DNA from: Liolophura sinensis
Taxonomy: Eukaryota; Mollusca; Polyplacophora; Chitonida; Chitonidae
Assembly (NCBI RefSeq): GCF_032854445.1
Contig: NC_088295.1
Location: forward strand, 22,555,385 to 22,619,384
Direction of reading: 5' to 3'
Length of the DNA stretch: 64,000 nucleotides
How positions within the stretch are numbered: position 1 is the stretch's first letter; each line of letters begins with the position of its first letter. A program made the position numbers and the translations under genes. Below the pieces are notes generated by a model that worked only from the letters and a program-made list of their open reading frames with translations, did not search any database and had not been told where the DNA came from. Shown here one piece after another: positions 41,201 through 50,399 of the stretch.

Positions 41201-41409
41201 CCTAAACTCCTTCAAGTACCTGCAAGAAACGAAAAAATGTCAGTTATTTTCATAGTACTGTCATTGACAACGTATGTTCAAACACTTAGAATCATAAGCT
41301 GTTGGCGAAAAAAGGTTACTCACATGTAATGATGTGGTTTTTCCGTCTGTAATGGAAGTGATAATGCCTCCGACGGCATTTTTGTTGTCAATATGGGACT
41401 CATGCGCAT
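20110..41409 (-). CDS. UNK: Unkempt, CCCH zinc-finger/RING RNA-binding protein
   Basis: Sequence-specific mRNA-binding translational repressor; in vertebrates it binds UAG/U-rich motifs and shapes early neuronal morphology. Sixteen exons join without a frame error to 831 residues (human about 810). ATG codons at 41409 and 41403 are in frame, with a TAG upstream. Six CCCH fingers occupy about residues 35-305 in two clusters, all ligands present. A Ser/Asn/Gln-rich linker (305-625) contains the conserved YQRAPGSERED and PGDTVESV motifs. A coiled coil follows (about 675-770: SWEDGYSQAKSACDAWKKEA, EEEKQQILRQRDE). A C-terminal RING lies at 782-816 (CLIC, CSHYVVCDSC, CPFC). Exons 13-16 identify UNK/UNKL; the two are not separable outside vertebrates. 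The gene spans 21.3 kb, the longest intron being 6.0 kb (28299-22301). Confidence 0.97.
20915..21055 (-). CDS. UNK: UNK exon 15 (coiled coil to RING)
   Basis: 47 codons, including LPLPELRHLQQQLRVDLERV, like the LxLxxLYSLQKQLRxHLEQV segment of UNK. The acceptor is TAACAG and the donor AAG|GTAATG. Confidence 0.94.
21590..21752 (-). repeat. tRNA-like SINE remnant, third type
   Basis: The minus strand reads GGGGCCCTCACTAGTTCAGT then TGGTTAAAGC, a tRNA box-A-like start. It ends in a segment (plus strand TACCCAACAAACCTCTTGGAT) also found, diverged, at about 9367-9390. It lies in UNK intron 14. Confidence 0.45.
21837..21932 (-). CDS. UNK: UNK exon 14 (coiled coil)
   Basis: 32 codons, ACDAWKKEAEESVRKAKAAE then EEKQQILRQRDE. 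The ACDAWKKEAEE block is highly conserved. Confidence 0.96.
22100..22300 (-). CDS. UNK: UNK exon 13 (start of coiled coil)
   Basis: Starts AHAAFLSQANPGKFSVPACS and ends KKKLASWEDGYSQAKS, matching the KQWEESWKQAK segment of the family. The donor is AGT|GTAAGT. Confidence 0.95.
23540..23697 (-). repeat. SINE family A, headless copy
   Basis: Reads TACTCAAGAATATTTCACTT, the ACGACAGTGGCCAGCATTATG block, and TTTCCCACATACGGCTGGAG. It stops before the tRNA-like head and directly abuts a second copy. Confidence 0.8.
23700..23960 (-). repeat. SINE family A variant with palindromic insert
   Basis: Has the normal 3' end (TTTGATTGGTGTCTTACGCC) and most of the tRNA-like head (CTTGAACTCACAGCGACCGC). Between them the usual TGGCAGACCTTCCC is replaced by about 54 bases (23829-23882). 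That segment carries inverted arms CAATTATAG (23836-23844) and CTATAATTG (23861-23869). The same segment recurs at 44.63-44.68 kb. Confidence 0.8.
28300..28496 (-). CDS. UNK: UNK exon 12 (Ser/Gln/His-rich linker)
   Basis: 66 codons from CFGSVSGPVSIPHSGGS to a Gln/His-rich end (QQPPAHQQHHKQEQQLEQ). The donor is CAG|GTACCT, followed by the 6-kb intron. An extra small exon inside that intron cannot be excluded, but the phase does not require one. Confidence 0.88.
28948..29085 (-). CDS. UNK: UNK exon 11 (ALDDL motif)
   Basis: Encodes NALDDLCLEDFDISSIDREL and an acidic, Ser-rich tail. It continues the DTVESV-xxALDDLDL block of the family. Confidence 0.92.
29332..29557 (-). CDS. UNK: UNK exon 10 (linker, DTVESV)
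   Basis: Encodes VKLRQQLQAIENDPTLDTTE, a Ser/Pro stretch and FYPPGDTVESV, a conserved UNK motif. The donor is GTGAGC. Confidence 0.92.
30665..30826 (-). CDS. UNK: UNK exon 9 (linker, conserved APGSERED)
   Basis: 54 codons. Ends with FYQRAPGSEREDSQ, matching a conserved YKKAPGFERED motif of the family. The acceptor is TTCTGCAG and the donor CAG|GTAACT. Confidence 0.9.
31096..31179 (-). CDS. UNK: UNK exon 8 (linker)
   Basis: 28 codons, EYMVGADVNNRSLGHVGKER onward, with acceptor TTTTCAG and donor TAT|GTGAGT. Too short to show as an isolated reading frame; supported by splice sites and phase. Confidence 0.75.
31378..31396 (+). repeat. 19-base G tract
   Basis: Uninterrupted run of 19 G in UNK intron 7. 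Confidence 0.95.
32085..32205 (-). repeat. SINE family A, headless copy
   Basis: Contains TTATTTGATTGGTACGTTAC, GGTAGGAGGAAACTAGACAC and CCTCCGCAGGTTGCTGGCAA in family order. The CTCAAGAATATTTC segment has been lost. It lies in UNK intron 7. Confidence 0.65.
32453..32610 (-). CDS. UNK: UNK exon 7 (linker)
   Basis: Low-complexity Ser/Asn-rich linker beginning MTTQRELSTSSENSL after a partial codon. The phase is correct on both sides; the donor is AAG|GTAAAG. Confidence 0.85.
34028..34046 (+). repeat. (CA)n microsatellite
   Basis: About nine CA dinucleotides in UNK intron 6. Confidence 0.85.
34424..34508 (-). CDS. UNK: UNK exon 6 (finger 6)
   Basis: Encodes IYKSTKCNDMVQTSYCPRGP followed by FCAFAHVE, the last CCCH finger. 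The donor is C|GTAAGC. Confidence 0.96.
35010..35127 (-). CDS. UNK: UNK exon 5 (finger 5)
   Basis: Encodes STPCPNVKHGDEWGDPTHCE, CAYCH and TRTEQQFHPE, between a TTTCAAG acceptor and a GTAAGT donor. Confidence 0.97.
35534..35669 (-). CDS. UNK: UNK exon 4 (finger 4)
   Basis: Encodes NYKTEQCKRPPRLCRQGYAC then PQYHNSRDRRRSPKKFKY. The acceptor is TTTTTTTCAG and the donor GTATGA. Confidence 0.97.
35868..36150 (-). repeat. Degenerate SINE A fragments with a 21-bp duplication
   Basis: Two weak family A tails are visible: AAGAGTATTTCACTTTTAAG near 35889, and TTATTTATTTCATTGATGTT near 36064. Between them GGAAACACAGTAAAACATAAC is tandemly repeated, at about 35932-35978. Confidence 0.5.
37042..37319 (-). 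CDS. UNK: UNK exon 3 (end of finger 2, finger 3)
   Basis: Opens with CPYLHRTAGDTERRYHLRYY. Finger 3 is C-x9-C-x6-C-x3-H, ending CAFAH. It continues through DLRPPVYDVRELQAME and ends DPRWN. Confidence 0.97.
39021..39255 (+). repeat. SINE family A, full-length plus-strand copy
   Basis: Starts GGGGCCTCCATGGACGAGTG GTTAGC (tRNA-like head), runs through TGGCTTCCTCTCCAGTCGTA and GTGAAATATTCTTGAGTACA, and ends in an (AAATA)n tail. It is opposite in orientation to UNK. Confidence 0.85.
40286..40310 (+). repeat. (TA)n(CA)n microsatellite
   Basis: Compound dinucleotide tract in UNK intron 2. Confidence 0.85.
41010..41219 (-). CDS. UNK: UNK exon 2 (zinc fingers 1 and 2)
   Basis: Encodes YLKEFRTQQCPLFLQHKC, finger 1, the QRRRRPIRKRDGTFNYSPD linker, and the first half of finger 2 ending GLCPEGDE. 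The acceptor is CTTGCAG and the donor GTGAGT. Confidence 0.97.
41324..41409 (-). CDS. UNK: UNK exon 1 (start)
   Basis: 28 codons plus 2 bases, opening MRMSPILTTKMPSEALSLPL and ending in HHY with donor ACAT|GTGAGT. An in-frame TAG lies upstream, so this is the true N-terminal exon. Met3 (41403) is an equally possible start. Confidence 0.88.
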
Positions 41410-41964
41410 GTTGACTGCGCAAGGGGAATTGCCAATTATGTGATTGGACAGATCGGTCACGTGCTAGGGTTTCCCCGACAGTTTGCAGCTGAGAGGGCTT
41501 CCCCAACGTCAAATAGCAAATCAGAACACAAAACATCTCTGTTTATCTCCAAAGCAAGACGTACGAGACGCCTTGCACGCCATAAATTGACAGACAGGTA
41601 TATATAGAGAGTGCATTAAGCGAGAGCTGTGGTGAATTGCCTTCCAAACTTGAGATAATATGATTATTAACTTAAATCTAATTACGACTGGAGCGCGCAA
41701 CCACCCAGAACTGGTAATTTATAAATTTGGACGTCAAATTTAAATTTATCGAGCTACCCCGGTATGTGTTTTAAGTGTCACGAATTTGTGAAGACCGTCA
41801 CCTTTTCTTTCTATCCAATATCGATCGGATAATGGGCTATGTTCAAGGATCTAGCCAAACAGATAACTTACTATGTGTACAACTTTATAGGCTACCGTAA
41901 GTGAATTGAATGAGTAGAAATGAATTATCTTTTGAAGAAGATCGAATTTTTTTATTTAGGGCCT

Positions 41965-42190
41965 ATTTCATTGATTGTGGCTTTGCTCGCTACTCAAGAA
42001 TATTTCCGTTTATTGTGAAGCATTGCCAAGTTCATTTATATAGGCTTATACAGGCCTATGCATGGTGACCAACATTTCATTCCTGGTCTTCTTCAGCTGA
42101 GTTAGCGAGACCTGGATTCGAACACAATACTCGATGGATCAAAGGCCTTGCGTCTTGCCACTGTGGAGGTGACCATTAAACTATACAGGC
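41965..42190 (-). repeat. Degenerate SINE A copy
   Basis: The tail is recognisable (TACTCAAGAATATTTCCGTT), as is a decayed tRNA-like end (CCACTGTGGAGGTGACC). The middle is barely alignable. Confidence 0.5.
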
Positions 42191-44493
42191 CTGGATATTA
42201 ATAAACAATAAGATCTGTGCAAGGTAGATTATAGCATATACATCTATTCAGTTGGGCCAGATTCAATCGTTACATGTAAACATGGATTCCTTTTATTTGA
42301 GTATATGAACCGAAAACTGCAGGAAAAACTAGAAAAACTATATTAATCTATTTTGGATGTGACTGGCATTTCAAGACAAGCGAATCTCTTTAGTGCTTTT
42401 CTTTTTCTAAATGGACACCGTATATATATAGCCGTGAACATCACTTCCTCGAAATAATGACATTGCATTAGTGTGTAATTCCTGAAATCAGGAAAGGAAT
42501 GCATGAACGGATATTTTAATAGCTTTTCGTTGATTGGTTTGAAGGATTTATATTTGGGCTATAGCTGGGAGATTCAGCTAGTGTTACGCGGCGAGTGTTT
42601 AGTAACAAAAATATGAATAATAAAAAAAATACCCATATAGTGCATCTTCCATAGATTACCATCGGTTATGACGTCTGGGATGCAGCTGGAAAACCTAGTT
42701 TTATGTGGCTATTGTTTGGCAACATGCACAAATCTCAATCAAAAAAAAATGTCCGCCTTTTGGTCTATTCCTGTATACATGTAGTTTGCCGAGTGGCGTA
42801 TGTATGAATGATCATGGTTTACGGACATTTTCGGGGTATGTATGTATATGTGTGTTACGTTATTGTATGCTATGCAGGATAGGGTATTCCTCTATACTTA
42901 ATGAAAACCTTCCTGGAAGAGCTGAATCTTTACAGGCGGTCAAAAAAGTGTTTTAGCGCTTATACGAATCGCTAATCAAATTTTCTGTATTCACCAAGAA
43001 CAGCTCAAATCATTGCCTTTCAGTAAATACTGTGTCATACTCGTACCTGTACTATTGATATAGTGTTTAACTTACCGTATCTAAAGTTTGAAAACGTTAA
43101 AATGCTACCCACTTCATAACTTTTACGAAATTTATTACTGAATTGTATACAAAGCTGATAATTTGTGAAATTCTTTAAATTATGCTAAAATGATAGCAAA
43201 AATTCTGTAGGATCTGAGCCGATCGATTTTTTCGCAAAGATGTCTGCTAAATAAATATATGGCTTAAAGAGACATGGTCAACAAACTTTTCAGACGATGT
43301 GAAGATAACCAGGTTTCAGTGAGGCATATTTGGCACAGCACTATAAATATGACGGTGTACTGGGATCGATTTTAGTTCCACAAGGAGAAATAGTCGAGAA
43401 TGACCGGTTTATGGCCCGAATAAACAGTCTTGTGCATTTATACTGGCAATTATGCAGCTTAATTGTCATGTGCCTCAGTAGGCCTGTATGTCTACTGTAA
43501 TAAGGTTATTGAATGACCGAATTAAGATTTACTTGCATCATCATAAATATATATCGGTCTATAAACCTTAGTTCATATTAATGTTAATCATTTTGCAGTG
43601 TAGTGCTTTGTATAATGTGGACCATTAACATGCATCTAAACCGAAAATACATAGCTTAATTACGAATGAGTAACTCGAATGCTTTCTACGACAGCATTTC
43701 AGTGCGCAACGATTTGCTTTGTGCATTGAAGAGTGGCCTCCCTTGAACCGCTGTGCCTCAAGCCGATATGCGGTGTGGCCGGCTTGAAACTTGTCAATTT
43801 TTATACCTCATCCATTAGATTAGATAATCAAGAACTCCACTATAGCTTCTGTTTGGAATTAATAAATTTGCGTAAAGTTCTCCCGTCTTTCATGCTGTTG
43901 TATATACCTAAGTAGGCTCAACGCACGCAGAATGCTACATGTAAGTGTATCGCATAAAGACCAGAAGAGGACATATTCGCTCGGTCATTTCAACTTTATT
44001 GTATTAAAAATGAAGTTTATTGAGGCCTACTTTATATAGATTAAATATGCGCAGTATGCTCAAACTGACTGCGCAAGTATACGATCTACGGGTAAGCAGG
44101 CTGCTATCCGAAGATAATTTTTCTTACAGATTTCTCTGTCAAACATCATAAAGCATTTTATCTAAGGGTTAAGAGGTGTTAAATAATCCTGAAAATGCCA
44201 GTATCTTGCGGTTATGTTTATACAATTTATAGAAAACAAAATGCATCCTGAACCTGCCTGCAATGTGCCCCATCGCCAGCTCATTCGCAGTTTTATGAAA
44301 TTCTCAGTCCTAACGTACATTTTTTTTCTATTTTTTGAGATATAATTTAAGTGTTCCAAAGAATGGTTAGTAAGGTGTAGGCCTACGGATATAATGCGGT
44401 AGATACACCGTTAATAAGGTGGAAGACTTTTTTGAAGAGTAGTTTTAAGCGTCGCATTCCTCCCGCCAGGTGAGTCACACAGTGCACAATTAT

Positions 44494-44625
44494 TTTTATT
44501 TATTTATTTGATTGGTGTTTTGGTGCCGTCCTCAAGAATATTTCACTTATTCGACGGCGGTCAGCATTATGGTGGGAAGAAACCGGGCACAGCCCGGGGA
44601 AAACCCACGACCATCCGCAGGTTGC
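44494..44625 (-). repeat. SINE family A 3' part flanked by 14-bp direct repeats
   Basis: From TTTGATTGGTGTTTTGGTGC to CGACCATCCGCAGGTTGC. Flanked by CAGTGCACAATTAT at 44480-44493 and 44626-44639. The right flank continues into the palindromic segment shared with the 23.7-kb copy. Confidence 0.8.
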
Positions 44626-44676
44626 CAGTGCACAATTATAGTTTCAATCAGAACGTTCTATAATTGATTGGGTTAA
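44626..44676. repeat. Palindromic segment, second copy
   Basis: Inverted arms CAATTATAG (44633-44641) and CTATAATTG (44658-44666) around a 16-base loop, followed by ATTGGGTTAAT. Nearly identical to 23829-23882. Confidence 0.8.
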
Positions 44677-45037
44677 TATGATATGCAATTTGAAGGTTAT
44701 CCGATATGGTCACATATAGGTGCCACCAAAAGTGGCAAATTCTCCTTGCTATTTTAACTTGGTACACGTCTTTAGTTCATATTTATATATATGATAACCT
44801 TGGTAAAGAGGTACCTTTGTAGGGATTGTCTCACCTTTAATGCACACACTGTAGGCCTTGTTGGCAATGTGTTGAGTCAATTTTTGGTAAATCCATCGCA
44901 ATAACATCGCTCTGTAAATCCTCAGTCAACTCAGAAACCATGTTCTTACCTTTTGGAATACTTCCTCAACTAATGCAAGCAGTTCGTGTCAAACGTAATG
45001 GAATAAGTTTTGTTGATGGAGCTCAATGCCTTTCTTG

Positions 45038-45336
45038 ACTTGGAGTGAGTGGGCGAGTGCTTGGGGTTTAACGTCGTACTTATCAATTTTTAAGATATAT
45101 GGCGACGAAAGAATCCTTAGAGTGCCTGTGCGTGTATGATGTGCCTCCTTTTTGCAGTACGGATTTCCACCGCACTTACCAAAGGCGCCCCACATTCACC
45201 CAGTCGTTGCACTATCCTCTTCATGCTGCATACCAAGCGAAGGAGCTACAACTTCCTGGCCAAGGACCACCCCTTGTTCTACCGCCCCGGAAACGGACGC
45301 TCTACCAGCTGAGCCATCGGGGCCGGTCTTCACTTC
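45038..45336 (-). repeat. SINE family B, full-length with tRNA-like head
   Basis: The minus strand starts CGGCCCCGATGGCTCAGCTG GTAGAGCGTCC, a convincing tRNA box A region. It ends with the family tail (plus strand GCGAGTGCTTGGGGTTTAAC GTCG). The body is shared with 4988-5242. Weak 9-base flanking similarity, TCTTGACTT and TCTTCACTT, may be a decayed target-site duplication. Confidence 0.8.
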
Positions 45337-48300
45337 GAAGAGAGATGGTGAGGGAGGAGCCGTAACCTGGAACATTTCCCCTTAAATGCATCTTTATTTT
45401 ATCGTCAGACACTTCGCATGTACCTGACAGTTAGGAGTAACCTATAGCTGATGAATATTAATGAGTATGAAGGTATCCAAAAAAATAGTTTCCTTAGTGA
45501 TGGAGATAGACAAATTGTAAAAATACTTCCTAGAGCATAGGATTGCCTCCGCCTGGCCCGACGCAATGTATTTAAGTGTTGTTACTACATGCCTCTACAT
45601 ACACCTGAAATTTTTATTTGAATAAATTATTTGCCTCCAGCGCAAGTAAATATCTGATGGAATGATTATGATGGTCCTTTCAGAAGACTATCGCGTGTCC
45701 GTCAAATCAAGGCAGATCACGAAGTGACATAAATCGTTCTGTTCTAGTTTTTTTTCAAGCATACACCTGAAAATAAAATTAAAATATTCCCCCGCGCATA
45801 TTTCAAATGGCGGACAGAATCAATCATTCCACAGGAAATAGCAAACAGCAGATCACCTTTTGACTCTGCCAGAGGGACAGGGTCGCTTATACATTCGTTA
45901 GCAATATTCCGAAAATGACAAAACGAAAAATGATACAGTTTCTGTATCAGGTTGTCATGAAGTAAGAAATCAGGACGGGCTCATGCAAAGAGAAGCATAG
46001 TCCAGTTTTCAATAAAGATGGAAAGTCATAAGGAATGTTCTAGACGAATGAATACAGGCCTTAGGATTTGTTAATCAACACATGTATTTCAGCTCCGCTT
46101 GGAATGCAACTGTTTGTAAATCCAACGTGGAAATCTTGTTGAACAGGATGAAGATACGGCCCTTGTCCTAGCTTAAGCGGAACTAGACACGGTCATAAGG
46201 CACAGTGACAGATTCTGATCACTCCGTCTCTGCCCAATTGTTCACTAGGGCAAGGATTCATTAATTGTCTTGCTGCTCTACATAATTTTATATACTCTCA
46301 TCTGTACGTGTAGCAAAATTTCATTACGATGGGGCAGATATTTTGGGACATATCAAGCAATGTTGTGTGTGGAAGGTTCACCAACGGCCCCCGTTTGAAA
46401 GAATCAAGTCTTTCAGAAGGAGAAATTACATTGTTGTAATTTGTTAATCTTATAATCTCTTGGCTACATCTAGAAGTGGGGCATATGTTGTCTGATCACC
46501 ATTGCTGTTGAAGTGCTTTCGACATACTCCACTCATCGATACCTAGGAGTCAGAACATCACTAGTCATTATTTTTTCTTGTTACATTTTCCCCAACCAGT
46601 AAAATGTTGCCGAGACCCAGTTTATATCATTGACGGCACATCCATATGTTCTGCTTGAAATACTTCATTATGCATTCATAGCTGTATGTTTCTACACATT
46701 TTGAATGCAGAAGTATAGCAGTAGTAAAAACCTGATGTGACGTCACTTGTTTCAATATATATGTAGTCAAAACGGCTATCATGCATGTCACTGCAGAATG
46801 CAGTATTTTACTTGGTTTTACTATTCAGGGACAATTTTTAATGACCTTTCATACAATTTATAGGTTATATATTATATACGTTAGTATTTTGTTTGTCTTT
46901 GAATCCAAAGGCAAACATAAAAATGTTTTATGTCATATTATGACAATAACGTCACCATTTGCTTACTTGAGCTAATCAAAACCTAAATAATTATAGCTGT
47001 AAGGGAAAGAAGTACATAGCTTTGGCTAGCCCGTCAAATTGCACCAAACGATCTGAAAAACTCGCAGATTTTACTTGTAAAGGTACCACCCACACCCATA
47101 GTTTGCCAACAGCTCATATTAATATACTCTTTATGAAAAAAAAGTAGATTGTTAAGTTTACGTCATAAACAATGCAAACCAGCTTTCTTGACATTACCTT
47201 AGTTTTTTATTGACCGAGAATGCGAGATATATGGTGCTCCTCTTGATTTTCCTAATTTACGCAACAACAAAAATGATGATTTTTCACTTTCTCAAAATAC
47301 GTGATAAAGCTACCATTGTCGAAAGGTATCTTAATTTACTTCTGCTGAGGCCGTAAGAATCTCAGTATCCATTAGGTGTGGCCACCTCAGGTGGTATAAA
47401 TATCAGATCTGCCCCGTGGACTAATATATACGCGTAGATCACATCCCAATGTTTCCAAGAAATTGTTGATTATTCTGGGCCATTGAGCCCTGCACTGTCA
47501 TCTTGGTGGACGGATTTTGTATGGAGAATGCACACATCTCGGTAAACGTAGCCGTTGAAATTTCTCTGTGGAATAACCAGTGTTGTTCAAAACTGTACAA
47601 AGACTGACTTGTGCAGATATACAATTGGTCTGCAAAAAAATATTTTCTACAGACAGGGGCCTAATCGGCAATGTAGCTGAAATTCAACAGATGATAATAG
47701 CAGGTAGGCTCCCCTGTGCAAGGAGTCAAATTCCACGTCTTTGTGAAGCCAAGTCCAAGGATCGAAGGACCCACGGAAGGCAGTTTAGAATGCTTACCAC
47801 ATGGAAACAACTTGTTACAATCTCCATGCAAGACGATGCTTAGTGGCATTTCATTGTCATACGTGGGTAGGATGAGTTTCTTCTACCACAGATTACCAAA
47901 AACTGTATAAGCCTAACCTGAATTCAAAATAACAACTGCATCTAATTTTACATTCCATACTTCTCAGCAAAAGTGTATTTATGAACTTTTAGATTCTTCT
48001 ATGTTATTAATATATGCCTACATGCACATAAGGCAAACATTTTGTCGCCACAGTCTTACTATATATAGCAAACTATATAGTTCCATGATGCTTTTGATTA
48101 TCACACCATGATCTGTCAAATACACTTAAAGCTGAATTTCAAAATGTCTGCAGAGAACACATGAGAACACAGAGAACCTACGCGCTCTTCCCTGTCGCAT
48201 ATATATATATATATAACCCCTTCTGTGCTTCGTATCACAACATGTAATATGCCTATAGACAAGATTTGTCAAAATTTTCGATAATGATCTCTTTTTCCAT

Positions 48301-48663
48301 GGCTGCTTAACATTCAGTCTAACCACACAGTGTTATGAACATGTGTTGTGAACATGTGTTATGTAACGGAAGCATGTCATGTAGCTGTACATAAAGCGAA
48401 ATTTTAACAATAACAATAACAATAATTTTGATAATGTATCAACTTTACCAGAAAGTCTGTTGTCTAAGAGACACTAGAATGTATTCTGTTATTGCAGTAT
48501 ATTATCCGGTTAAATGTAGCACACAGTTTCTGTTAATTCAACATTAAGATTGTGTTAGACCAACAAGATATTTTGAGCTTAACATAGTATTTTGTCATAA
48601 TAACATAATACATGCTAGCATTGATCACTCTCACACCATAAACTTTCTGTTAAAATGAACAGA

Positions 48664-48858
48664 TTACTTTTTTGAGTGTGCAGGGTTAGTAGTTCTGCGT
48701 GAAGTCATCACTTCTGTAAGAGCTGAGGTTTTTTCCATTCTGTTTTTAACAAGTGATGAATGTTCGGACAGTTCACGCAAAGAACAGCTAACAATCTTTA
48801 TAAGGGGTGTCGATGACTGTTTTATAGACACATTACGATTTTGTACATTGGGAGACAT
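48664..48858 (-). other. Unrecognised 64-codon open frame
   Basis: ATG-started frame, Ser/Lys/Arg-rich with few rare features (MSPNVQNRNVSIKQSSTPLI at its start). No domain, signal or splice partner is recognised. It could be a small gene, a decayed exon or chance. Confidence 0.15.
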
Positions 48859-48892
48859 ACTCCAAATATATTAGAACAGGGTACTGCATGGG

Positions 48893-49162
48893 TTATTTAT
48901 TTATTTATTTGATTGGTGTTTTACGCCGTACTCAAGAATATTTCACTTGTACGACGGCGGCTAGCATTATGGTGGGAGGAAACCGGGCAGAGCCCGGGGG
49001 AAACCCACGACCATCCGCAGGTTGCTGACGGACCTTCCCACTTACGACCGGAGAGGAAGCCGGCATAAGCTGGACTTGAACTCACAGCAACCGCATTGGT
49101 GAGAGACTCCTGGGTCATTACGCTGAGCTAGCGCGCTAATCAACTGAGCCACGGAGGCCCCA
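48893..49162 (-). repeat. SINE family A, full length with perfect 12-bp target-site duplication
   Basis: Best preserved copy in the window. The minus strand reads GGGGCCTCCGTGGCTCAGTT, box A, box B GAGTTCAAGTCC, body CGGATGGTCGTGGGTTTCCC, and tail GTGAAATATTCTTGAGTACG then (AAATA)n. It is flanked by GTACTGCATGGG at 48881-48892 and 49163-49174. The tRNA-like head implies an internal RNA polymerase III promoter and LINE-dependent mobilisation. Confidence 0.93.
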
Positions 49163-49295
49163 GTACTGCATGGGAAGAGGGGTTATTTTCTAAAACCTTA
49201 TTTGGTGATAATATGATCTAGAATAGACTAGATAATCCAAGGTTCAAAGCATGAAGAAAACACTCAAAATAAAGTATGGAAGCTGATAGAGGACA

Positions 49296-49496
49296 TCTTG
49301 TTACCTCGCTACCTTGATCTTTCTTTTAACGGGCAAGGCAGAGAGGTTTTGAAGCGAGGTAATGTGGCAACAAAACAGCGAAGCAGCACAGCATGGTAGC
49401 AAGTCTGTGAGGTGGCGAGATAGTGAGGCGGCAAAGTAAGATATCACTGCCTCGTTATCTCGTTTCGCTGCCATGTTGCTCTGCTGCCTCGGCACC
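49296..49496. repeat. Degenerate GAGGCAGC-type repeat in inverted arrangement
   Basis: Imperfect units such as GCGAGGTAATGTGGCAAC, GCGAAGCAGCACAGCATGG and GTGAGGCGGCAAAG are followed by reverse-complement-like units (CTCGTTTCGCTGCCATGTTG, CTCTGCTGCCTCGG). The same motif resumes at 49834-49875 after a SINE fragment. Confidence 0.6.
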
Positions 49497-49631
49497 CAAC
49501 GAACACAATCAGGAACTTCATGAATTTACCAGTGCTCATCATTGTGGAGACCTGTCAATATATGACTATAAGCAACCCTGGTGCCTTATTAAGTATTACA
49601 TCACGCAACACAACTACTGTACGTCACTCAA

Positions 49632-49778
49632 AAGGTCTGTTAGCAACTTGCGGGTGGTCGTCGGCTTTCCGAGGACTCTGTCTGGTTTCCTTCCACCATA
49701 ATGTTGGCTACTGTGGTATAAGTGAAATGCCCTTGAGTACAGCATAAAGCAACAATTAAGTAAATAAATAAATAAATT
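49632..49778 (+). repeat. SINE family A, 3' half
   Basis: Contains AAGGTCTGTTAGCAACTTGC, CTGGTTTCCTTCCACCATAA and an (AAATA)n tail, on the plus strand. The head is missing. Confidence 0.8.
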
Positions 49779-50399
49779 TATTTAAATAAAGAACAAATCA
49801 AATATCAGATTCCTGTCACTGCCTAGTACTGAAATACTGCCTCGCATTGCTACCTTGCTACTTCGTCACCTCGGTACTCAAAAACTGGCAGTATACCGCA
49901 CCAAGTGCAGATGCAGAAATACATGTATACACACCCAAGAATGTTACCAATGCAATGACCCTGCCATACATTCAAACACATTAGGCCGCTGGCCTAAACT
50001 GAAAGAAGTTGTAGTTCAGGCATTTGAAATACCTGTCAGAACGTTTTTCAACCTGTGTTCAGCACCACACTATTTACATTTAGTTCACTGGTGAGAGACC
50101 AAATACTTAATCCATGACGACCAAATTAGGCCACAATAAAATGAGTTAGCTTTGGAGAAACCAGTTTAAACCCGTCTACAGCTGTGCAAGATGCATTTTC
50201 CACAACATTCATTCACTTTGACCTCATGACCCAGTGGGATAGTTCAGATAGTTGGAGAAGCAGAAAAGAAAACAGATCAGATTGAATGAATGGATTGGAC
50301 AGAATGTAAATGGTTTAGTTCCACACATATTTTAATCATCTTTGGCTCACCGGGAACACATTTATTTGTCTTGGCGGCCTTCTGGATTAGTGTATAGCA

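Larger units (their letters stand above)
41410..48880. other. Gene-free region upstream of UNK
   Basis: The left few hundred bases must contain the UNK promoter and leader. The rest holds a degenerate SINE A (41.97-42.19 kb), a SINE A tail (44.49-44.63 kb) and a SINE B (45.04-45.33 kb). Open frames are all under 100 codons, and none resembles a known family. The minus-strand frame 48664-48858 (64 codons) looks compositionally coding but is unrecognised. Confidence 0.65.

Noticed and set aside
48893-49162. Possible genuine tRNA gene
   Set aside because: The tRNA-like segment with boxes A and B is the head of a SINE: it continues into a shared body and A-rich tail and has target-site duplications.
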